Both the position numbers and the translations under genes were made by a program. Under the pieces are notes generated by a model. That model was not told the origin of the DNA. It worked only from the letters and a program-made list of their open reading frames with translations, and did not search any database. From Caprimulgus europaeus (Eukaryota; Chordata; Aves; Caprimulgiformes; Caprimulgidae), in contig OU015543.1 in NCBI GenBank assembly GCA_907165065.1, positions 8,125,501 through 8,189,500 on the forward strand: a stretch of 64,000 nucleotides of DNA. Direction: 5' to 3'. Of the stretch, positions 20,501 to 56,546 are shown in pieces (within the stretch, counting starts at the first letter, position 1; each line of letters starts with the position of its first letter).

Positions 20501-21146
20501 GAGTGTGTGTGGAGCAGCAGAACGGGTATGATTCTCTGCAGCGGGATAAAGCTGTCTGCGTTAGCACAAACGGTGAGTCTGAATCACAGAGCTGAAGAAT
20601 GTGATCCTTTTTTTTTTTTTTTTTCCCTTTTTTCTTTCCCCAAACCCCATAGCCTCTGGTTCTCTGTCTCCCTGCAGCACATATGAGCAACTTCACCTTT
20701 TATGTACACACTGCTTGTGCAGTTAAAATCTTTGGTAGGATCACAGGTCTCCTTTTTCTGCTTACAGTTATTACTGTAATGTGGCAGGGTTGTTTTCCAT
20801 TGCTGTTTTCCTGCAGAAAAATGGGGAGACAATATTGCACATTAGTCTGTACAGAAAGTGTGAAATAACATTTGATATCTTGACTATTTCAGGGGCAGTA
20901 TTTGTAAATGGAAAAGAGATGACAAACCAACTGCCCGCTGTTACTTCTGGATCAACTGTGACATTTGACATGGAAGTTGTGCAGTTAGGACCTTCCAGCA
21001 ACGAGGGAGGAAGCTTTAAGCTTAGGGTAACCATTAGCTCCAACAACAGAGAAGTGGTCTTTGACTGGGTACTTGATCAATGCTGTGTCTCTTTGTATTT
21101 TGGATGTTCATTTTTGTACCCAGGCTGGAAAGTTTTGGTGTTCTAG
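8411..21146 (+). CDS. CRLF3: CRLF3, cytokine receptor-like factor 3 (complete CDS, 8 coding exons)
   Basis: CRLF3 is an intracellular protein without signal peptide or membrane segment. It has been linked to neuroprotective erythropoietin-type signalling in insects and human neurons, and to microtubule stability in mammalian platelets. Coding exons: 8411-8533, 11214-11421, 13261-13348, 13813-13990, 15496-15718, 16400-16532, 20460-20572, 20893-21146 (1320 nt, 439 residues; human about 442). An N-terminal helical, coiled-coil-like region (residues about 1-105) is followed by a fibronectin type III domain (about 180-272) with the WSPWS signature at 257-261. A C-terminal SPRY-like region follows (about 275-439), ending GCSFLYPGWKVLVF as in human. 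All introns are GT-AG except intron 6, which starts GC. It is head to head with ATAD5 and tail to tail with SUZ12. Confidence 0.97.
8534..11213 (+). other. CRLF3: CRLF3 intron 1
   Basis: The first roughly 270 bases belong to the CpG island. The rest is ordinary intron with T-rich stretches near 9830-9900. I see no further exon, RNA gene or repeat family. Confidence 0.8.
11214..11421 (+). CDS. CRLF3: CRLF3 coding exon 2
   Basis: Residues 42-110: a helical segment with LEQHFNDLKGTLKKLLDERL and KPLDECQKLIEHGV, nearly identical to human. Acceptor GAATTTAG, donor GAAG/GTAAGG. Confidence 0.96.
11422..13260 (+). other. CRLF3: CRLF3 intron 2
   Basis: Contains G4T-type low-complexity sequence near 12290-12330; nothing else recognisable. 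Confidence 0.8.
13261..13348 (+). CDS. CRLF3: CRLF3 coding exon 3
   Basis: Residues 111-139: ESAIHGDVGQQNEKLCSFTKKALHIQLD (human ..GGVGEENEKLWSFTKKASHIQLD). Acceptor TTGATTCCAG, donor ATAG/GTAAGA. Confidence 0.94.
13813..13990 (+). CDS. CRLF3: CRLF3 coding exon 4
   Basis: Residues 140-199: SLPEVPALVDVPCLSAQLDD, then HGTVASRPPVQLEEFIEKPG, leading into the FNIII domain. Acceptor CCTTTCTCAG, donor AAG/GTAGGT. A competing acceptor lies 83 bases upstream. Confidence 0.95.
13991..15495 (+). other. CRLF3: CRLF3 intron 4
   Basis: Short open frames occur on both strands but none has recognisable protein character. No repeat family seen. Confidence 0.75.
15496..15718 (+). CDS. CRLF3: CRLF3 coding exon 5 (FNIII domain, WSPWS)
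   Basis: Residues 200-273. It encodes the core of the FNIII domain: VGSETEFIVLHIDPNVDYQF, then the WSXWS motif as WSPWS at 257-261. Acceptor CTCTCTAG, donor CATG/GTACTA. Confidence 0.97.
16400..16532 (+). CDS. CRLF3: CRLF3 coding exon 6 (non-canonical GC donor)
   Basis: Residues 274-317: EWTTGLEGYSLSSRRNIALR, then APTYFCGQTLTFR. It ends TTCAG followed by GCAAGT. Using GC as donor joins the next exon in frame (TFR-IETVGQPDRRDS); the nearest GT, four bases on, would shift the frame. Confidence 0.95.
16533..20459 (+). other. CRLF3: CRLF3 intron 6 (GC-AG type)
   Basis: A 3.9-kb intron starting GCAAGT and ending TTGGTAG. It holds a 59-nt pseudo-exon at 16787-16845 (separate entry). The rest is unremarkable apart from a C-rich and A-rich stretch near 19905-19945. 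Confidence 0.85.
16787..16845 (+). other. CRLF3: Candidate poison cassette exon in CRLF3 intron 6
   Basis: It is flanked by a strong acceptor (ATTTTCCTTCCCAG) and a strong donor (CAG/GTAAGG). Joined to exon 6 it reads 20 open codons. Being 59 nt, it then shifts exon 7 into a frame that stops at 20498-20500, 72 nt before the exon 7-8 junction, which predicts nonsense-mediated decay. No expression evidence is available here. Confidence 0.4.
20460..20572 (+). CDS. CRLF3: CRLF3 coding exon 7
   Basis: Residues 318-355: IETVGQPDRRDSLGVCVEQQ, then YDSLQRDKAVCVSTN. Acceptor TTGGTAG, donor ACG/GTGAGT. Confidence 0.95.
20893..21146 (+). CDS. CRLF3: CRLF3 coding exon 8 (terminal)
   Basis: Residues 356-439 and stop TAG at 21144-21146. 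It includes AVFVNGKEMTNQLPAVTSGS and ISSNNREVVFDWVLDQ, nearly identical to human. The acceptor (GACTATTTCAG) has a poorer pyrimidine tract than an unused-looking one at 20816. Confidence 0.96.
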
Positions 21147-23950
21147 CAGCGAGTGAAGGGATTTTTGTTCTTGCTGTAATGTGTAATGTAAAAAACCTGG
21201 GTTTCCAGCTGTTTGACATCAACAATCTGTTAACAGAAACCTTTCTTTATACTACTTGAACTCCATTATATTGTACTTCCTACTGGATTCATTTCAAAAA
21301 ATAATTGTGAAATAGTGGATTTCTTACTGTGGAAAAAGAAACAGGTGTTTGTGTAGGCAAATTAATTTAAGCAGTCCATAAGACCTTTCCCTTTTTTGCC
21401 TGCAGACTTGATTTTTGTCAGTATTTCATTGTACTCTAGTTTTAGGGTACACATGTTGTGTGGGGTTAACTTTGCTTAATGCTGCTGTTCTGTGAAATAA
21501 GCCTGTAAATGTTTAGGAAGGTGGAGGGGTGGTAATGGACCAAAGTTTTATTTATATGACTCAGAAAAGGGCAAAGTATTTAGAGCAGTGATGTCCTGCT
21601 ATGCTTCCTTGTACCCAATGCTACCTTGATAGTGTGAATGGACAGTGGGTTCTGCATGCAACAGCCATTTCTTCCATGCACGGTACTGCTCATTCCTTCA
21701 GAGCAAAGATTTCTGAGCCATAATGTCTGTTAAATGTCTTTCTTACATACGTGCCTTATCCAGATATTTCTTAAACTGTTTTCTGTCTTGTCAGTTGGAA
21801 TATATTTTTTTAGAGTAGTTGCACAGTGATGCTTCCATCAACTTACTGTGGATGCTTGTCTCAAACTAGACCAATACCTAGAGTAGGATGGTTATCCTTA
21901 CCTGCTCTGAACATCTTCCCTGGTTAGAATTTACTATAATTATAGTAAAGAGCAAGATCAAGCCTTAGCAATTTAGTACTTGGGCTTGACATGCAAATGG
22001 CAGCCATGATTCTTCACAGAGCCCTTCTAAGACCTCAAGACAACCTTCTTTCTGTTGGCCAACAGAGATAAGAGCTGTTCTGATGTGCAGGATTCCTGGA
22101 AATCCCAGATACTACCTGGGACCACTCTGCATTCATGTGCAATAGTGCTGGTTTATGTTCAAGCACAGGGATGGATTGGGCCACCCAAGCAAGCTGGGAC
22201 TGCTGCTGGAGATCCACCTTGGGAGATAATGGAGAAGGGCTTTGGGTATGGGCTTAAGGCAGAGCCTGCTGGCACAGATTTAACCTTGGGCAGTTGAAAT
22301 GGAGATGGTGGTAATTTAGCTCTCATCCATGTAAGTAGGATGGTATAAGAAATTATTAGGAATTAATTGACTTTGAATTCAGAAGTTACATAAAGTTACT
22401 TACTACTGTTTCCCCTAAGGAGCAACTAAGATTTAGAATGAGCTTATCAAAGAGAGCCTATTCCTGGTCAAAAGATTGCAATACTAGATTTAAAGAATAT
22501 TTTAAAGTAATGTTCACTGAGGGCCTTAAAAGGGACCTTCTTACCTCAAGTTCAATTAAAATTAAATATATTTTAGCATGTTAGAAGAGCAGTATTTTTA
22601 TAAAACTTAAGACAATCATTCTGCCTTTTTTCCTTCAGTGTCAACATGCTACATTAGCCCTCACATTATCAGTATAAAAAAGACTTGTCACCTGCCTGCA
22701 ATTTTTTCCCCCCAATCATTTGTAGTAGGGATACATGCATTTTGGAAGATAATGGCAGATATTTATACCCTGTACAAGAAACAACAAATTCTGATGGATG
22801 CAAAGAACTTGCATATGGCAGAGTTAAATTGGAATTTACTGTAAGACATCAAGTGAGAAGACTGGACAGCTGCAGGCAAGATAATCCAGTGTTAGCAACA
22901 AAAAACCTGCAGGATTCTGGGTTTTTTCAAGCTTAACTTTCACTGAGAAGCTTATCCTATACTTTCAGTGTTCCTTTGAAGGAGCCTGGGAAGAGTATCT
23001 TCAGTACTTTTAACAATGGTTTTTTTCCTGCAGCCAAGAAGGTTCAGTAGATGATCAAACAGTATCAGTCCTGTTCAGAGGGGCTCAAGCTGGCACTCCA
23101 GCTAGCAGCCAACTTAAATCTTGCTCCACTTAGTGCTGGTAATTTTACTTGCACACTTCAGCTGTCAGGTACTAGTTGTAACTTAGTACTTTTACCATAT
23201 GGGAACTAAAATTGTGAATATCTACACTTCTGAGGTACTGATGGGTCAGGTACCTTTTCATCTGCTTTTGGAGGGGCTAGTCAGCTTATTGATTCTGCAG
23301 GAGACTTACTTGCATATTAGAAAATAAAGCTTAAGCCTTGAATTCAGGTACTTCCAGAGGTGGTAATGCCATGCCAATTTGTTCAGAATATACATACAAA
23401 GCATCTTCAGATGACTGTGAAGGGCCACAGGAGGCCCCTGCTCCTCCCTTCAAGAGCTGAGGATGGCAATAGAAGAAATAGTTTTTCTGATTTCAGTCTT
23501 TTGCTGTATGAACAAGAGCAACTCGCCAATGCTGGGTTATTTTTTTTGTTTTGTTTTTAGTTTAGCCTAAGCCTAGCTGTCCAAATTGCAGATTAGGTAC
23601 TGTTCAGCCACCTCTTGGAGCTGCACCTTCTAAATCTGGGTGAAGAGTCTCAGGGCAAGAGACCTGAGCAATAAAGTAACAAAGTATGCAAAGAATCAGG
23701 GAAGGCTTGAATTAAAAAGGTTGAAATTCTGTTTTTCCACAGCAGAGTTCAGCTGGATAGAAAACTTGATACATCCTTTACAATTTTTCACCTCTAGCTA
23801 TTGGAGCCTTGCAAGCAACAGTGTTAAACTGCTTACAAAATCCAGTCCTGAAAGTTATTTTCTTAAGCTCATACATTCACTTACCTCAACTAAGACTTCA
23901 AGTTTCAAGTGAAATTTGATTTTTTTTTTTTAAATAAAGTTTTATCCCTC
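21147..23950 (+). other. CRLF3: CRLF3 3' flank / probable 3' UTR
   Basis: No coding potential is recognised. AATAAA signals on the plus strand occur at 23323-23328, 23670-23675 and 23933-23938; the last follows a T run. Another at 24443-24448 would give a longer UTR. Which is used cannot be told from sequence. Confidence 0.45.
23933..23938 (+). terminator. CRLF3: Candidate CRLF3 poly(A) signal (AATAAA)
   Basis: Canonical hexamer 2.8 kb after the CRLF3 stop, followed within 30 bases by GT-rich sequence. Alternatives lie at 23323 and 23670. Confidence 0.35.
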
Positions 23951-24290
23951 AACTGTGTATTGTCTAGTAAATTATTTATTGGGTTATAAATTTGAACATC
24001 ACTGCATTCTTCTAACAAAAGCATAAAAATGTATTCCATAGCACTGCAGCCATCTAAGAGCTTCGTGGTTTTTTTTCCCAGGTTTCACTTGTACACTTTT
24101 ATTTCCCACTGAAGTTCAGATTTTTAACTGGTATCTCTTGCAGAAATAGTAATTTTAATTCTTTTTAAAAAATTACAGCATCTGTAAGCTACTTTGCTCA
24201 GTATTCCTCACACCTAATTTGTCTCTTTTACTATTCCCTGCTCCTTAACAGTCGCATTAAATGGTGCAGAAATTTGGATGAGGCTACGGG

Positions 24291-24376
24291 AACCTGGTCC
24301 ACTGGAAGGTGTTCCTGCTGAGGGCAGGGGCGTTGGAACTGGATGAGCTTTAAGGTCCATTTTGTGATTCTATTGA
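24291..24376 (+). mobile_element. CR1 LINE 3'-end relic
   Basis: The phrases CCTGGTCCACTGGAAGGTGT, GGCAGGGGCGTTGGAACTGG, GAGCTTTAAGGTCC and GTGATTCTATT follow, in order, the conserved 3' tail of avian/reptilian CR1 retrotransposons. It is a short, diverged, non-coding fragment in plus orientation, between the CRLF3 and SUZ12 3' ends. It supports a sauropsid host. Confidence 0.75.
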
Positions 24377-26123
24377 CTCTTATACATAGTAGTTTTTGGC
24401 CACCATTACTGAGCAAGAAGCAGAGGTATTTAATCCCCTTCAAATAAAGTCCATGTCAAATTAACACACAGCTTTACTTTATTCCTTTAGTTCTGCTTTA
24501 CCTGCAGCCTGTTCCATTTTCTTTGTCTCTTTAAAGGAAAAAGACTTGTGAAACCAGTAAATAAGGTTGCTGTCATGGTAAGTTTATCTCCTAAATACAC
24601 CACTGACATGAAGAACATTTATGAGAAGATGCTGAACATACCTCCTAGAGTGCATCTTCAGTCTCAAATCAGGCAACTTAAGAACAGCAGATACCAGAGT
24701 CACAGAAGGCACTTACCTACTTTAATTCAAAGCTCTTGGGTTTCTGGGTTGTGAAACCATGCAGGATCAAGATCTGTAACCAGGATCTGCTCCAACAGGA
24801 ACACCGTCAAGCACTGTTTGATGATGGCTCCAAATTATTCTGTGAATTAAGAAATACTTAACTTTGAACAGACTGGCTCCTGCATTCTCAAAGGTAAAAA
24901 TCAAATTGCTGATTTGGGGTGGGTTGTATGGTTTGGAGGGTTTGTTTTGGTGATTAGTGAAGTAATCAGAACAGTTCAAATTATTTGCAACTGCTTCATT
25001 CCAGGCAATGAATCTTTACCCCACCCCGCAAAAATTCAAGGACTACATTCAAGACACAGTCAAAGCAACATACACTTAAGGTTAAAAACTTAAATGCATC
25101 TAACAATTCTGAAGGTAGTACTTAATGTACTGAATTAAATATTCAAGTCATATGTTAGGTTCCAAATTGGAATTCACCAAATACAAAACATATAAATCTG
25201 CCATGTACATATTAAAGACTAAATTAGAACCTCAACAATTTTAGAGATGAAAGCATAGCAGACAGCTCGAGTCTGAACTCACACTTACAGAATCTAGTTG
25301 TCATATCCTGTATTTTAGTATCTGAATTATTTTTAACATGGAAAAAAGTTTTCAGTGTCTGCTATTCAGCAGTCGCTATTTGGCCAAGCGGTGCAATTTC
25401 TTACTCATTTTGTTCTGTAGTACTTGAAGAATCGATCCTCTACAGTCCCAGAGCAGCACTATTTTAAACTGATACAGATTTAAATGTTGCTCCAATTAAA
25501 CTAAGTATCTTGTAAAATCTGATCGAAACACTAACTACTTGCACATAAAAAAATGCACAAGTTTTTTTTGTAGCTGACAAACAAGTGTTATGTCTCATTT
25601 TCAGTTATATAAATTCCAGTTCTAAACAGTAATACACAACTGACATCTTGGGTATTCAGTTCCAGGAGAATGAAAGTTTTTATAATCTGGCTAAAAATCT
25701 GGTAATTTATGGAGACACCTTAAATAGAAAGACTAGAGAGAAACTTATCTGCCTTTCTAACAATCTCACAAAGGAAGAACACGTATCCCAATTTTAAAAG
25801 ACACGCAGAAAGTTTATACAAAAAAAGTTTATACTGGTCATGGCCTTTCTGCATGCACACAAAATGACTGGACAACCATCATTGGCAGATTTTATATTAC
25901 TGAACTTTATGTACAAAAGCAGATTTCAAATAAACATTTAGTGTAAAAACAATGGTTCATTTAAACAACTGAACTGTTTGTTTTTTGTTTGGGGTTTTGT
26001 TTTTACATCTACTGTACCATTCAAATTATTTTTAACCAGCTTACATGGTATCTTCAAAATCTATCAAAGGTACATATAGAAAAGGCATCTTTATAAATAG
26101 AAAACAAAGGGCTTTTTTCAGCT

Positions 26124-26129
26124 TTTATT
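26124..26129 (-). terminator. SUZ12: Candidate SUZ12 poly(A) signal (AATAAA)
   Basis: TTTATT on the plus strand, 1.87 kb past the stop. A much more proximal AATAAA also exists at 27876-27881. Confidence 0.35.
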
Positions 26130-26495
26130 ATAAATTGACATGACATACAAAGTTTACTGGACAGAAGTAATTTCATTACTATTTTTGGGGGGGATCACCA
26201 ACTTTTTGTGCAAACAATGCTAGCCTTCTTTTAAGCATTAAGAGCATAACTGCTTAAGAAATGACATAAGCAATAATTCTAGAACTACATCTCCCCTAAA
26301 ATAATCTATTTTTTTTTTTACATATGTGCACAGCTTTAGCAAATTAAAGCCAGAGAGAAATGCGTGATGTACTATCCAGAGGCATAATTAGAGTTTGCTA
26401 AAACTCAAGAGAGCTGGCAAATTCAAGAAGTTCATAATGAAAGCTGCAGTTTCCCTCTTTCCTATTTTGTACACAAAATCAGTGACTAAGAACTT

Positions 26496-26502
26496 AATAC
26501 TG
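26496..26502 (-). promoter_or_regulatory. SUZ12: miR-200b/c/429 seed match (8-mer) in SUZ12 3' UTR
   Basis: Minus strand reads CAGTATTA, a full 8-mer match to the miR-200b/c/429 seed (AAUACUG) with A opposite position 1. Confidence 0.4.
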
Positions 26503-27779
26503 GATGACAAATCACATCCACACCATTAGTTAAATAGTCTCACAGTTAAACACATCTTAAGGACCATCAAAATCAGTATTTACATTTTATAAATTTCTGA
26601 AGACACCATTAGAAAGCTTATATACCCCTTAAACAAATAGGGAACTGCATCTCATGGTGATGGAATGAAATAAAAAATTAAAAATACCTGTATTTACAGC
26701 AGCATTGTTCCTTTATAAATAAAGAATATGAAAAATGCAATATTTTAAGGATAATAAAAAATTGAGGTGATGTCACTCAACCACAGTGCTTGCTGGAATA
26801 AACCCTTCGGTGCTGATACTGTACCAGTAGTGAAACCACTTTCCATTGGAAAAAATCTGTAAACGTATGCATAAAATGTGTTAACAGCAGTGCAAAACTG
26901 CTCAAATATAGTTTAGTCAGCATCTTAGTATCTGTATTGAATACAATACATCACAGAATACTTGCATAAGAAGTGCAACACATTTTCTGGTCCAATTTTA
27001 CAGTGCATTTTTCCCTCAAGAGTGGCATCTCGAAAGCCAAAGCTAAACCTATGGCCTGGACTTTGCAGTCTGTACTCAGGCAAAACAGCAGGCATGAACT
27101 TCAAATGAAGTTAATCGATGTAATGCCTACATACTGACTCTAGACTCTCGGCTTTGGCATGGCACACATGATGCAGAACCCCAGTAAAAAGGGTTTGCAT
27201 CAAATAGTTTGTGTAGCTGTGTAAGTGTGTAATAAAAATATAAAGGAGCTAATGTTCAAGTTTAAAATGGTACACTGGGTGATCAATACATCAGAATTAT
27301 CCACGAAAAACCAAACTGCTGGTATCCTCAAAAAGCCAAGGTGGTACTTTACTGTGTCTGTAACACGAAAAGCCAAGATCTTTCCAAACAGGCACAAGAC
27401 AAAGGAAGTGCTAAGTTTGCCAACTTTGATAATTTTAGTGTAAAAAAAAAAATTAATTTGTAATTTATGATCAATTGATAAATGATTTCAAATACAAGGA
27501 TCAAGGTTAAACTTTAAATAGTAAGAAGTTATTTTCACAAAAAGCTAACTGGAGAATTTCTAAATAAGAAAAGCAGAAATTGTATCCCAGTCCCCTTTAC
27601 CCAACCCAATGTTTCACAACTTCATGGTAGGAAAAACAGCCAGATAGAGATGCAAAAATCTTAATATAAAAACGGTTTTACATATACTTAAATTAGGTAA
27701 ATTCCATAAAGTTCTCAAGACACTAATTACTAAAATTACAAAAAGACTTTCATATTGCTCTTCATGCTCAAACTCTTAG

Positions 27780-27786
27780 AATACTG
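27780..27786 (-). promoter_or_regulatory. SUZ12: miR-200b/c/429 seed match (7-mer) in SUZ12 3' UTR
   Basis: Minus strand reads CAGTATTC, a 7-mer seed match about 215 bases after the SUZ12 stop, so present even in the shortest likely UTR. Confidence 0.4.
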
Positions 27787-28000
27787 TTATTACATCACCA
27801 AAACCAATATACATGTAGTACTTGCAAAATTAACTGAATAGAAACCCTGTTGAAACAATATCCTTGTTGAAATCATTTATTTCCATCCAGCAGTGCCTGT
27901 TTGGAATCTCTGTATTTTTGTGTGTAATTCTTTATAGAGCTCATGCACCCTAGAATGTCACTTCAATGCTTGTCCGTTGAATGGCAATTGACTTTTGACT

Positions 28001-53725
<25,725 letters not shown>

Positions 53726-53909
53726 TCACTCGCCCATTGGCTCCGAAGATGGCGCCGCACCGCTCGATTAGCCGGCGCGGGGCCCGCCCCCGCGTGACGC
53801 ACGGATGGTTCTGGAAGAGTTTGGTTGGTCGGTGCGCTTCGCCGCTTGGCGCTTCTCCCCTCCCCCGCCTTTGAACTGAATTCGCGGGAAAGGGCCGCTC
53901 GCCCTCCGG

Positions 53910-53927
53910 CGCGGGGCATGCTGGGTA
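53910..53927 (+). promoter_or_regulatory. SUZ12: ZNF143/Staf-like binding site
   Basis: CGCGGGGCATGCTGGGTA agrees with the reverse form of the long SBS consensus at all but one specified position. Occupancy is inferred. Confidence 0.45.
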
Positions 53928-55016
53928 GAGCGGGCCGCCTCTGCCTGCCGACCCGGGGCCGCCCCTCGTCGGCCTGCGGGGGCAGCTCTCCTGCCCTGGG
54001 TCCGCTCCCCTCCCCGTCGGGCTGCCCGCAGCTCTGTCCCGCGCCCTGTCTCGGTGCTTCCGCGGCCGCGCAGGTCGCTGGTGCCGCTCTCGCATGACGG
54101 AAGCAGCTCCGCTGCCCACGGGAGCTGCGGTTCTATCGTTCAAAGAACCAAGTTAGTCGAAATAGAAGTAGTGGAAATAGAAGCTCGGGTATAAATCGGT
54201 ATCGGTTTTGTGGTAAAAATGGTTACACGGCGCCGGACGGGAGTGCTGCTGCTGTCCCGTGGCTTTAACCTCAGTCACCCATAAGGTTTCCTCCGAGGAG
54301 GGCACAAGAAATCATACCGGGAGACTTGAAGTCTGAGGTAAAACGTGTCTCTCCGGTTCTATTCCCGCCTTTCTGTGCTGAATGAGGAGTCCTCAGGGAA
54401 GCAGAAGTTGTGCCGCGGTGGCTGCCTCCGGAGTCTTGACAGCAGCCCAGCTATGGCCGAGCACACATTCCTGATCCAGCCTTCAGGGCAAGCTCCCGAG
54501 ATACCTCAGGTGTGATAAAAACGCAATAGTGGCCAACTGAGCAATGGGAGAATTCAGCACTGGCTTTGCTGAATCAAGTCCTTATCAGTGGGGCAGCAAG
54601 CTCAAAACGTAAAAGGCTGCAGCAGCTGTCCTGTTCTATTTGCTTACTTTTGCAAAACTTTTCAAGAGAAATTGTACAAGGTTGGGTGAAAATGGTCTAT
54701 GTGTGAAATACAGCCTTGAATTGTGAAACCAGATACAGCTGTGAGGCTGGCACAATACCATCTTAGTTTATCTTGTAATTCCTAATGTGAAGGAAAATGA
54801 ACTTAACTGTCAAGAGGAAAACCATATCTCAAAGTCAACTGTACTGTAAATGTGCCTTACATTATCAACAGAAGGGGATTCTAATGTGATGTCTCAATTG
54901 TCTGTTATTAACCTTATTATGTTTTAAGAAAATGTATATATACACACCCCACACACATTTGGATAAGTAAGTCTATTGGCTGCTATTCTGCCCCAATTTT
55001 TTTTTTTTTTACATTT

Positions 55017-55118
55017 CCTTAATATGTATTCTTAATATGTTATTATGTTAATATTAATACGTTTCCTTAATATCCTTAATATGTTAATACATTTTGTTAT
55101 GTTAATACATTAATTTTA
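55017..55118. repeat. Imperfect AT-rich direct repeats
   Basis: Irregular repeats of TTAATATGTTA and TATGTTAATAC across about 100 bases, next to a T run; probably a decayed simple repeat. Confidence 0.6.
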
Positions 55119-56525
55119 TTTTTCAATTACTTCCCCTCTTTTTGCTTTTTTCTGCTTCACCATTTAGCATTTACTTGTTTTGGCAAGATCTTTTCTTTGA
55201 TGCTTTTTTTTAAAAAAAAGAAAAATTACTCCTCTTTTTTCCATTTTTATCAGATATTGATGTTTTTCATGCAGGCTTTAACGTAATTTGTTTGCATGTA
55301 AACATGTAATTTGTTTCAACCTTAATTTTCATACATTTTTAGAAATTCATCATTGTCACCATTTTATCTACATTCTCTTTTCCTTCCCTTCAAACAAAAA
55401 GTGGTATTTCTAAAATACACTGTTACACATTTTATCCTGTTAATCATAATTGTCTCTGCTTCGTATTCCAGTTTCTTTATCTCTATTTCCTACTCAGTTT
55501 CTCTACAGCCACTCATTTGTTGTTGCTGAATATATCTTTAATTACTTACTGGCAGCAGCAATGTTTGATGCACTGTGCATTTCTGAGGACCTTACGTGTA
55601 GCTTCTTCACTCTCAACACCAAGGGACTTCCTGGTGAGCTTTGTGATGCATTGGGTATTTGCCAGTCTTCTGAACGTGTAGATTAGATAGCAACTGTACA
55701 TTAAATGAAGAGCATCTTTAGGTAATCAGAGGTCAGTGGTACCCTATGCCAAGTGACAACAGGTAACAAATAATGCAGTATGTGTGAGAAAGGCTCCTAA
55801 ATGTTTTAGAACTGCAATTTTGTCCTTGGGAGTTGTTTATTGATTAAAATCTAGTCTCGTTTTCTTCCTACAAGACCCTGCTGCTTCTGATGGCTCATCC
55901 TTCTAAATTTCAAAACCAGGAGGAGGAGCCAGAGAGCAACTTTCCAAGCAGGAGTAAGAAAGATAATTAGGCAATTAATCTCTGGCATTGGAGTCAGATG
56001 TGCTTGTGAACAGAGGAACTAAGGATGAGACTTAGCCTTGAGTGCGACAGGACAGTGCAACACAGAATGTGTGCCAGGAGCTCTCTGGGAGCATAGCATA
56101 GACTACCAAGGAGTAGAGCTTCAATAGCTTGAGCCTTTTTCCTTTTTAGACAGACTCTTCATTTTTAAAATTGTTTAGATCTGCTGCCCTGGGCTATTCA
56201 TATGTACTTAAGGAACGTGAAGTACTGTTGAGATACGCTCAGCTGAAAGAGCCTCAACAACTCTGAAATGTCACATTTGGGGTTTCATAGTATGGATGGC
56301 TAGAAAGACCACAGGGCATAAAATATAAGTAACTTTTATTTACTTAGCGTAGTTAACAGCAAGAAAATAAATATTCCTTTTTAGAAAGATGGAAATCATT
56401 ATGGTTTCTTCAGAAGAAATGAGCTGTGGCATGAGACTGTTGTGTCCTTGACCTGGCTGGTAATATAGACCTCTACAGATTTTGCAGATACATTTCTTAA
56501 AAAATAATATTTTTTTAAAAAATAT

Positions 56526-56546
56526 TGTATATATATATATACACAC
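56526..56546. repeat. (TA)n / (CA)n microsatellite
   Basis: TA units running into ACAC in the right intergenic region. Confidence 0.8.

Larger units (their letters stand above)
26124..28000 (-). other. SUZ12: Probable SUZ12 3' UTR
   Basis: AT-rich, non-coding sequence directly after the SUZ12 stop. A minus-strand AATAAA at 26124-26129 would give a UTR of about 1.9 kb, similar in size to mammalian SUZ12. Further minus-strand signals at 24478-24483 and 24098-24103 would make it longer and overlap the CRLF3 3' flank. Two miR-200b/c/429 seed matches lie inside. Confidence 0.5.

Noticed and set aside
22638..22936. Overlapping ORFs of 68 and 83 codons after CRLF3
   Set aside because: Short, unrelated to any family I know, in probable 3' UTR.
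24548..24754. 68-codon ORF MKPVNKVAVMVSLSPKYTTD..
   Set aside because: No domain, no splice support, lies between convergent 3' ends next to a CR1 relic.
54452..54511. MAEHTFLIQPSGQAPEIPQ followed by GTGTGA, a possible first exon divergent from SUZ12
   Set aside because: It does not match UTP6 or anything else I recognise, the donor is mediocre, and no partner exon is visible.
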